Below are positions 41,224-46,984 of a DNA stretch of 46,984 nt, in pieces. Source of the stretch: DASUXY01 sp036377675 (GTDB taxonomy: Bacteria; Bacillota; Bacilli; Bacillales; Amphibacillaceae). The stretch is taken from positions 1 through 46,984 of the forward strand of contig DASUXY010000056.1 of the NCBI GenBank assembly GCA_036377675.1, read 5' to 3'. Below the pieces are notes generated by a model. The model saw only the letters and a program-made list of their open reading frames with translations. It made no database searches and was not told where the DNA came from. The position numbers and the translations under genes were made by a program. Each line of letters starts with the position of its first letter. Position 1 is the stretch's first letter.

Positions 41224-43476
41224 TTACTCGTCAGTTACATCTCGTCTCTTACGTAGGTATACAAGAGACACAATTCCAAACAATACTAATAATCCTCCGA
41301 GTAAGCCAAGATTATACATGTTCGTCGATGTCTTCGGCAATCTTTCTCCACCGTCATTTAAATCATTCGGTTTTGTTTGATCTGGTCTTTCTTCGGCCTT
41401 CGTTCTCCCTGGTACTGATTCCGGGCTTGGTGCTTTTGCAATTTCTTTTTCTTCTTTTTCACTTTTCACAGGCACTGGTTGTTCTTCTTTTTCTTCAATT
41501 TTAGGTGAATCGTTTTTTGATTGTTCTTCTTTTTCTTCTGTTTTAGGTGAATCGTTTTTCGGTTGTTCTTTTTCTTCATCAACCGGAACTTCTTCTGCTT
41601 TCTCTTTTTCGTTTGTAACTTCGATTTTGATTTCCTGACCGTCTTTATTAATTTCAAATGTCTGTTTAGAAGCGTCTAACTGATACCCTTTAGGCGCTTT
41701 CGTTTCCACATACGTGTATTTTCCGTACGTTAATTCTTCAAACACAACACGCCCATTTTCATCTGTTTCTCCATCGATGATATTCCCTTCCTCATCAATA
41801 ACTTGGAATTTAGCTCCTTCTAACGGTTCACCTGTCTCAGCGTCCTTCTTAATAAGAACTAAGCTTCCTTCAATCAATTTGTTATCCATTTCTGCCTTGA
41901 TAACTTCCCCATCCACTTTAATTTCAAACGGATAAGGGTTTTTATCAATGACATAACCTTCAGGTGCTTCTATTTCTTGATACGTATATTTTCCGTATGG
42001 AATCTCTTCAAATAAGGCAACTCCTTCTTCATCGGTTTTTCCTTCTCTAATCACATTGCCTTCTTCATCTTTTATTTGAAAAGTCGTATTCGGTAGTGGT
42101 TCGTCATTAACAACATCTGTCTTCGTAATGAGCAATGAACCAGAAATGATTTTGTTCTCAATCTTAACTTCAATAGGATCTGATTCATTACCTGTAACAT
42201 TCACTTCGACGGGATTGTCATTTTTAACATAGCCTTCAGGTGCTTCCACTTCAACGATATCGTAAATGCCTAATGGAACATCGTTAAAAACAACTTTCCC
42301 ATTTTCTGTTGTTTTTGCTTCTTTAATAACTTTTCCTTCTTTTGACTGTAATTCAAAGACTGCACCATCTAATAATTCGCCGTTTTCATCTGTTTTCGTT
42401 ACTTCAATCGTGCGTTGAACAGCTTCGTATGGAATCGTGATCGAGTCGGAAGAGCTATTTTTATCATTGCCAATCCAAACAATACGCTGTAGCTTTTCTC
42501 CTGTTACGCCTTGTCCTCTTGGGTCACTTTCATCATAACGGGGAACATATTTGTGAACGTCTTGATATTGTACTTCACCTGTGATGGACAATTGTACTTC
42601 TCCACTTGTCGTAGCATCTTTTGCATCTAAGCGCAATTTAAATGGATGGCCTTCTAATACGTAAGTGTCATCTACTTTTTCTCCATTTGCATTCACAACA
42701 TATGCTTCACCTAAACCAGTAGAATCAATACTCAACGTACCATTTGAGTTATCGCTGATAACTTTTAATTCGTTCGACTCTAAGTAGGACCCCTTGTCTT
42801 CCATCGTTGAAGCATCACCTTCAATTTTTACAGATATGTCTTCTACTTCCGGAACTTCTAAGGGATTATTTTCAATATGGTTCACAAAACTTCGGATATC
42901 TTTTACCATTTGTTTCGTCTTTTCAGGCGTAATGCTTTCGTGTCCAGGCAAGTTTCGCGTATATTCTACAATCGTATCTAGTGTAATATCTCCACTATTA
43001 TAGTCCTCACTTACAACATACAATCCAACTTGTGTTACATAATAGCGATCATTTGCATCGGTTAATCCTAGCTTACCTTGTGTGATATCTTGGTCGCCTC
43101 CATAACCATAAACCAATGCTGAATATTCCTTATTCGTAATTTTTTCCTCAGATTGTACATATTCATTTCCGGTCAATTTGGGACTGTCTAAATCATAATT
43201 CAAGCAATAAGTTAATATATTATTTTCGTCCGTTTTATATCTTGTCCCAATTAATGCACCACCATCTGGATTAAGTGCTGTTCTTCGATCGATCCAGGCG
43301 ATCGCTTTTGTTTTACCGTCTTTCCCTAAAACATTTCCTCGATCTTCCGACATAAATGTTTTGTACTTTGGTGCGGATTGTGCTGCTTCAACAATTTTGA
43401 TATTAAAAGCATTTAAAACCAACATACATAACGTAAAAATCATTCCAATTGACACTAGTTTTTTTCTCAGTTTCAT
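41224..43476 (-). CDS. LPXTG-anchored surface protein with thioester and Cna-B domains
   Basis: This 750-residue wall-anchored protein has a signal peptide (1-32), then a thioester (TQXA-type) domain with C91 (TYCLNYDLD) and Q149 (YYVTQVGLY) as probable bond partners. A middle beta domain is followed by three Cna-B repeats of about 85 residues (starting IEVTKTDENGELLDGAVFEL, LLITKTDVVNDEPLPNTTFQ and LVLIKKDAETGEPLEGAKFQ), each with the isopeptide Lys and a Glu in the EAPEGY/KAPKGY turn. A Lys/Glu-rich stalk with a KNDSPK repeat leads to the sorting signal LPKTS (713-717), a membrane helix and a basic tail. The layout matches pilus-tip adhesins that bind host or surface proteins covalently. 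ATG 43476 follows GGGGG. No sortase or other pilin gene is seen nearby. Confidence 0.9.
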   Translation of the reverse strand: MKLRKKLVSIGMIFTLCMLVLNAFNIKIVEAAQSAPKYKTFMSEDRGNVLGKDGKTKAIAWIDRRTALNPDGGALIGTRYKTDENNILTYCLNYDLDSPKLTGNEYVQSEEKITNKEYSALVYGYGGDQDITQGKLGLTDANDRYYVTQVGLYVVSEDYNSGDITLDTIVEYTRNLPGHESITPEKTKQMVKDIRSFVNHIENNPLEVPEVEDISVKIEGDASTMEDKGSYLESNELKVISDNSNGTLSIDSTGLGEAYVVNANGEKVDDTYVLEGHPFKLRLDAKDATTSGEVQLSITGEVQYQDVHKYVPRYDESDPRGQGVTGEKLQRIVWIGNDKNSSSDSITIPYEAVQRTIEVTKTDENGELLDGAVFELQSKEGKVIKEAKTTENGKVVFNDVPLGIYDIVEVEAPEGYVKNDNPVEVNVTGNESDPIEVKIENKIISGSLLITKTDVVNDEPLPNTTFQIKDEEGNVIREGKTDEEGVALFEEIPYGKYTYQEIEAPEGYVIDKNPYPFEIKVDGEVIKAEMDNKLIEGSLVLIKKDAETGEPLEGAKFQVIDEEGNIIDGETDENGRVVFEELTYGKYTYVETKAPKGYQLDASKQTFEINKDGQEIKIEVTNEKEKAEEVPVDEEKEQPKNDSPKTEEKEEQSKNDSPKIEEKEEQPVPVKSEKEEKEIAKAPSPESVPGRTKAEERPDQTKPNDLNDGGERLPKTSTNMYNLGLLGGLLVLFGIVSLVYLRKRRDVTDE
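41478..41580. repeat. In-gene tandem repeat in the adhesin stalk
   Basis: A unit of about 42 bases (containing TTTTAGGTGAATCGTTTTT) is repeated two and a half times, coding for the EEKEEQxKNDSPK stalk. It is prone to copy-number change. Confidence 0.65.
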
Positions 43477-43741
43477 CTTTTTCCCCCTGAAAATTAAAGT
43501 AATAAACAATACCGTTGCAACGATTGTTCACATGTTCACAGGATCCCTCACACTATAACATATTCGCCATATATTGGTAAAACCCTCTTTTTATTTTTGA
43601 ATGTTTTGTGAATAATTTGTGAAATATATTGTTACGCTATTAAAATGTTCTTGTTTCCATTAAAAGTTTGACTCCATGTGATAAAAGGAGCTACCAATAA
43701 ATTATTTTTATTGACTGGACAGTCCCTTTCGAAACAAGATT

Positions 43742-43805
43742 AAAAACTACTCGATAAAGTTTTATGTCGAGTAGTTTTTTATTTAGGGCTTTTTAGACAG
43801 CCCCA
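43742..43805. terminator. Hairpin element with flanking GACAG blocks
   Basis: AAAAACTACTCGA pairs with TCGAGTAGTTTTT (13 bp). Just outside lie GGACAGTCCC (43718-43727) and AGACAGCCCC, two similar blocks in direct order. The second is part of GGGCTTTTTAGACAGCCC, itself a small hairpin. This type of intergenic terminator element recurs in Bacillaceae genomes. Confidence 0.6.
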
Positions 43806-43936
43806 CAATTGATTATGAATACAATTTTAAAAAATGCTCACGTTACAATTACGCAAGTGGTATTGTTCATCGAAGTTAATTGCTACCCGCAAAATAGAAT
43901 TTAGGAGGGGTATCTTGCAAGATATATTCATCCTTA

Positions 43937-44029
43937 TCAATTATTGATCATCTTTCTAAACAAATAAATTATTCCAGTAAAGACTGTAGCAGTAATAATA
44001 AAGCCTGGAATCCCAAAACTACTTAACAT
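43937..44029 (-). CDS. Small single-helix membrane protein of 30 residues
   Basis: A minus-strand frame starts at ATG 44029, 7 bases after GGAAAGGAG, and stops at TGA 43939-43937. The product opens MLSSFGIPGFIITATVFTGI, which is one membrane helix, and ends in a short basic tail (FRKMINN). The opening FGIPGFI resembles the N-terminus of TatA, but the FGPxKLPE hinge and amphipathic helix are missing. The strong ribosome binding site supports expression. The function is unknown. Confidence 0.55.
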   Translation of the reverse strand: MLSSFGIPGFIITATVFTGIIYLFRKMINN

Positions 44030-44205
44030 AATGCCACTCCTTTCCTTCACTTTTTTTAGATTAACTGTAAAAGTACCACCAGAATGCTTAACAGTAACCC
44101 ATGTTGAGGCATAAGCAACAATTGCAGTATATCTTATTTGTACATTTACAGTACAACGAGAAACATCGTTATTTCCTGCTTCTTAAACAAACTCGGCAAG
44201 CTCAC

Positions 44206-44610
44206 TTAAATCCCTCTCGTATTCATAAGAACGACTCTCCAACCATCGGGGTCTTCTATCGTGATCCCTTTTTCTTTCCAATCCGTATTTTCAAGTGAAA
44301 CCTCGTAATAACCCATGTCTTGTAACCTGGCAACAACTTTCTCAATTTCACGTACTTCTGGTATATAGAAAACGAATAAATTATCCTTTGTTGGTGCAGG
44401 GCAAGGACTCCCATCTATATGCTTCGTAAATTGTAAGTGATAGTTGGAATGGGGGAATCCGAAAATAACCCCAGTATATCCATCACGGGAGGAAAAATCC
44501 GATAACCTCGTTAAACCGATACCTTTTTCATAAAAGTCTACCACTTCTTCAAATCGGTTCGTCGATCTTGCAATTCTTATTTGCGCAGCGTTAAAATCAG
44601 TAAATTTCAT
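44206..44610 (-). CDS. VOC family (glyoxalase/bleomycin-resistance) protein
   Basis: This 134-residue single-repeat VOC protein has beta-alpha-beta-beta-beta modules: RIARSTNRFEEVVDFYEKGI, YHLQFTKHIDG and IEDPDGWRVVLMN. Candidate metal ligands are His in HLQF and Glu/Asp in the last strand. VOC members bind or alter small molecules; the substrate is not known. The start is an ATG behind GAGGAGAAATGAC. It is divergent from the peroxiredoxin. Confidence 0.85.
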   Translation of the reverse strand: MKFTDFNAAQIRIARSTNRFEEVVDFYEKGIGLTRLSDFSSRDGYTGVIFGFPHSNYHLQFTKHIDGSPCPAPTKDNLFVFYIPEVREIEKVVARLQDMGYYEVSLENTDWKEKGITIEDPDGWRVVLMNTRGI

Positions 44611-44737
44611 GTCATTTCTCCTCTTATGTCATTTTTATCGTATCATTCTTCACATCGCTAACGTTCCTTTATGACGGAACATTAGACAAACGCCTATCAT
44701 ATAATATCCCGTAATGAAAAACGGGAGGATTGAACGA

Positions 44738-45424
44738 ATGAATATAAACGATTATGAACGAAAACCGTCTATCGGTGACCCATTTCCACAAATGACTGTC
44801 CAAACGACCCACGGAACAGTAACCATTCCTAATGATTATAAAGGAAAATGGCTCATTTTATTTAGTCATCCAGGCGATTTTACACCTGTGTGTACAACCG
44901 AATTTGTAGCTTTTCAACAATTATACACTGAGTTTCAGAAACTTCAAACATCATTGCTTGGCTTATCGGTTGATCAAGTTCAACCCCATATAAAATGGAC
45001 GGAATGGATAGAACAACAATTAGGTGTACAAATTACCTTTCCCATCATTGCCGACCCTTTAGGAATTGTTGCTAAAAGATTAGGAATGCTTCACAGTGAA
45101 AGAGATACGAGAACGGTACGCGGGGTATACATTATTGATGACAAAGGAGTAATCCGAGCCATCTTCTTTTATCCGGATGAAGTCGGTCGGAATTTACATG
45201 AAATACTTCGAACATTATATGCCTTGCAAACAGCTGATCAACATAACGTAGCACTGCCTGCCAATTGGCCAGATAATCGCTTAATTGGCAGTAAAGGAAT
45301 TATCCCGCCAGCTACGACCGTCCAACAAAAGAACGAACGTCTCCAGCAAGCCCAAACAGGAGAAATAGACTGCTTTGACTGGTGGTTTTGCTATAAAGAT
45401 ATAGGTAAAAGAGAATCAACTTGA
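44738..45424 (+). CDS. 1-Cys peroxiredoxin (Prx6 type)
   Basis: This 228-residue thioredoxin-fold peroxidase reduces peroxides. The active Cys is C52 in HPGDFTPVCTTE. The long C-terminal arm (LPANWPDNRLIGSKGI) is typical of the Prx6 group. One further Cys lies in the tail (EIDCFDWWFCYKD holds two), close to the 2-Cys variants of archaeal/Bacillus Prx6 members. The start is ATG 44738 with GGGAGG 9 bases before it; the ATG at 44714 would read through the ribosome binding site. Confidence 0.92.
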   Translation: MNINDYERKPSIGDPFPQMTVQTTHGTVTIPNDYKGKWLILFSHPGDFTPVCTTEFVAFQQLYTEFQKLQTSLLGLSVDQVQPHIKWTEWIEQQLGVQITFPIIADPLGIVAKRLGMLHSERDTRTVRGVYIIDDKGVIRAIFFYPDEVGRNLHEILRTLYALQTADQHNVALPANWPDNRLIGSKGIIPPATTVQQKNERLQQAQTGEIDCFDWWFCYKDIGKREST

Positions 45425-45556
45425 GCAGAGAGAGTTTTGACCTTTTTTTAAAAAACAAACTTAGCATAAAATCATTGAATAAAACGAATCACACCCTAAG
45501 AGGACTCATGCATAACATAAATAGTGACTTAACAGTATGAAAAAGGAGCATTGTGT

Positions 45557-45847
45557 ATGCAGTATAGATATGATCAACCGTCTCATTTCAGACCTTGGCA
45601 ACACGATGGGGCTACCTATTACCAGTGGAATGGTCATGGATATCAGAATATGTACCGACAAATTTCCATCGAAGAAGCTATGCGAATCGCAATGGAACGA
45701 GTACCCGGTGAAATTGTAAAAGTGGAGTTAGATACTGAACAAGGAATGATTGTTTATGAAGTAGATATTATGACACCCCAAGGAATACAATATGAAGTCG
45801 TCGTTGACAGAAATACAGGGAGGGTTATCGAAATAAAACTTGACTAA
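45557..45847 (+). CDS. PepSY-like domain protein
   Basis: This 96-residue protein has a Tyr/Gln/His-rich N-terminus (QYRYDQPSHFRPWQHDGATY) followed by one PepSY-type module (ISIEEAMRIAMERVPGEIVK, then YEVVVDRNTGRVIEIKLD). No signal peptide or helix is seen. PepSY domains often bind or inhibit proteases. ATG 45557 has AAAAAGGAG 8 bases upstream. It ends just before the convergent desR gene. Confidence 0.7.
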   Translation: MQYRYDQPSHFRPWQHDGATYYQWNGHGYQNMYRQISIEEAMRIAMERVPGEIVKVELDTEQGMIVYEVDIMTPQGIQYEVVVDRNTGRVIEIKLD

Positions 45848-45940
45848 TCAACGTCGTCACAATCCTTATGCAGAAGGTCTCCAACATCTCTTTCGAGGTG
45901 ATGGGGACCTTGTTTTGTCAGCGAAATTCAGTCCGTTTCT

Positions 45941-46543
45941 TTATTTAAACCAACCTTTTTCTTTAAATCGGGAAATTGCTTCGATTCGGTTGCTTACTTC
46001 TAACTTATCTAAAATGACAGATATATAGTTACGAACCGTTCCTGTCGTAATGGAAAGTTTGCTAGAAATTTCTTTCGTATCATTTCCTACGGCCATCAAC
46101 TCGATCACTTGTCTTTCCCGTTCAGTCAGTGGATTTTTATAATTACTATATGCTAAATCGACTAATTCGGGGGCATAAATACGACGGCCGTCCATAATCG
46201 TCCGAATTGAATTTGCTAATTCTTCACTTGGGCTGTCTTTCAACAAATAACCACATACATTTGCTTCTCGCGCACGCTCGAAATATCCTGCTCGAGCAAA
46301 GGTCGTTAAAATAATCACTTTACAAGGATCGTCCTTCAATTCAATCGCTGCATCAAGACCACTTTTGATGGGCATTTCAATGTCCATTATACAAATATCA
46401 GGCTGATGATTTCGCACGAGTGCGATTGCTTCTTCGCCATTTCTCGCTTTACCGACGACTTCCATATCTTCTTCTAAGTTAAGTAAAGAGCCAAGAGCAC
46501 CGAGTAACAGCATCTGATCTTCAGCAATGACAATTCGGATCAT
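45941..46543 (-). CDS. desR: Response regulator, DesR type
   Basis: This 200-residue NarL-family regulator has its receiver phosphorylated at D54 (ICIMDIEMP) and a LuxR-type helix-turn-helix (LTERERQVIELMAVGNDTKE). Length, the opening IRIVIAEDQMLLLGALGSLL and linkage to a DesK-like kinase match DesR, which in Bacillus turns on the membrane lipid desaturase gene when temperature falls. The start overlaps the kinase stop by 4 bases. No des gene is in the window. Confidence 0.85.
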   Translation of the reverse strand: MIRIVIAEDQMLLLGALGSLLNLEEDMEVVGKARNGEEAIALVRNHQPDICIMDIEMPIKSGLDAAIELKDDPCKVIILTTFARAGYFERAREANVCGYLLKDSPSEELANSIRTIMDGRRIYAPELVDLAYSNYKNPLTERERQVIELMAVGNDTKEISSKLSITTGTVRNYISVILDKLEVSNRIEAISRFKEKGWFK

Positions 46544-46984
46544 ACGAACTCCTCCTGTTTTGTTTGTTGAATGACATGTGGTATGCGAAACATAACAGTT
46601 GTGCCGTTGTTTGACGATTCAATCGCTAAACTACCGTTCATAAATTCCAACCGTTCTCTCATCCCACGAATTCCATGTCCTTTTAATGATTGATGATGAC
46701 CTTGAATTCCCACCCCGTCATCTTGAATAGCAATGACAATTTCTTCAGTTGCTTCTTTTATGAAAATATGACAAGAAGAAGCTTGGCTATGGTTGACAAC
46801 ATTTGTAACAGCTTCTTTCAAACACATACTTAGCACATTCTCAACTAATAAAGGAACATTTGTTAATTGTGGAGTACCCGATATACTGAATTTCACTTGG
46901 GCAGCTTGTAGCATGTTCTTAATCCGCATCAGCTCATCTTCTAGCTTGACTGCTCGCATATTTGAAACCATTTCTCGAACTTCT
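46540..46984 (-). CDS. desK: Sensor histidine kinase, DesK type (5' end outside the window)
   Basis: The frame is open to the window edge (EVREMVSNMRAVKLEDELMR), so this is the C-terminal 148 residues of a longer kinase. The HATPase domain is complete: LKEAVTNVVNHSQAS (N box), QDDGVGIQG (G1) and GHGIRGMRERLEFMNG (G2). The His-containing dimer helix and the membrane part lie beyond the edge. Overlap with the desR start (ATGA) marks one operon. Confidence 0.85.
   Translation of the reverse strand, partial: EVREMVSNMRAVKLEDELMRIKNMLQAAQVKFSISGTPQLTNVPLLVENVLSMCLKEAVTNVVNHSQASSCHIFIKEATEEIVIAIQDDGVGIQGHHQSLKGHGIRGMRERLEFMNGSLAIESSNNGTTVMFRIPHVIQQTKQEEFV

Noticed and set aside
43718..43810. Insertion-sequence ends around the hairpin
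   Set aside because: The GACAG blocks are in direct order, there is no transposase and no target duplication; a terminator element fits better.

Overview
The window looks like a low-GC Gram-positive chromosome of the Bacillaceae. The signs are strong AGGAGG-type ribosome binding sites with frequent TTG and GTG starts, a T-box leader, LPXTG wall anchoring, a BirA-type biotin operator, and a gene set with close Bacillus subtilis counterparts (YclM aspartokinase, YrrN/YrrO, SbcCD, DesKR, YusW, YdfJ-like MMPL). No rRNA, tRNA, CRISPR array, intact transposase or prophage was seen. The genus cannot be fixed from the sequence alone.

Layout. Positions 1-2.9 kb are AT-rich accessory DNA, all on the minus strand: a frameshifted membrane protein gene, an intact HNH-nuclease gene, and a membrane-anchored coiled-coil gene broken at A-runs. 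Positions 2.9-4.4 kb hold a MarR regulator gene with an in-frame stop, an intact short-chain dehydrogenase and the 3' stub of a second one. From 4.6 to 19.2 kb come housekeeping and accessory singletons: serine hydrolase, histidine phosphatase, methyltransferase, FAD-Rieske oxidoreductase, small sigma factor, a fosB stub, a dicarboxylate symporter divergent from an asparaginase, RtcB ligase, isochorismatase-type hydrolase, RluA-type pseudouridine synthase, aspartokinase, and a SAM hydroxide adenosyltransferase (DUF62) preceded by a T-box riboswitch.

From 19.7 to 32 kb: pirin, a signal-less BtuF-like protein, a 59-residue small protein, the tRNA-hydroxylation pair yrrN-yrrO, the biotin operon bioF-bioH-bioC with a BirA operator lying over its promoter, and sbcD-sbcC. 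From 32.4 to 40.9 kb: an MMPL exporter, then the copper/nitrous-oxide-reductase maturation genes nosD-nosL and nosY-nosF without nosZ, facing a NarL-type two-component pair, then a YusW-like lipoprotein. From 40.9 to 47 kb: a decayed iron-alcohol-dehydrogenase remnant, an LPXTG thioester/Cna-B adhesin, a 30-residue membrane peptide, a VOC protein, a 1-Cys peroxiredoxin, a PepSY-like protein and desR-desK, with desK running off the right edge.

How the genes work together. The gltT-like symporter and asparaginase would feed aspartate metabolism. BioC and BioH make the pimeloyl precursor that BioF uses. NosD, NosL, NosY and NosF form one metallocentre-maturation machine. SbcC and SbcD form one nuclease complex. 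The window also carries several decayed genes (fosB, Fe-ADH, SDR, marR and the 0.5-2.7 kb cluster). I see no clearly new multi-gene system. The points most worth checking are the T-box on a SAM-hydrolysing enzyme gene, the nosZ-less nos cluster with a His/Asp-rich NosL tail, the BirA operator overlapping the bio promoter, the broken HNH cluster, and the small genes at 21.6 and 43.9 kb.
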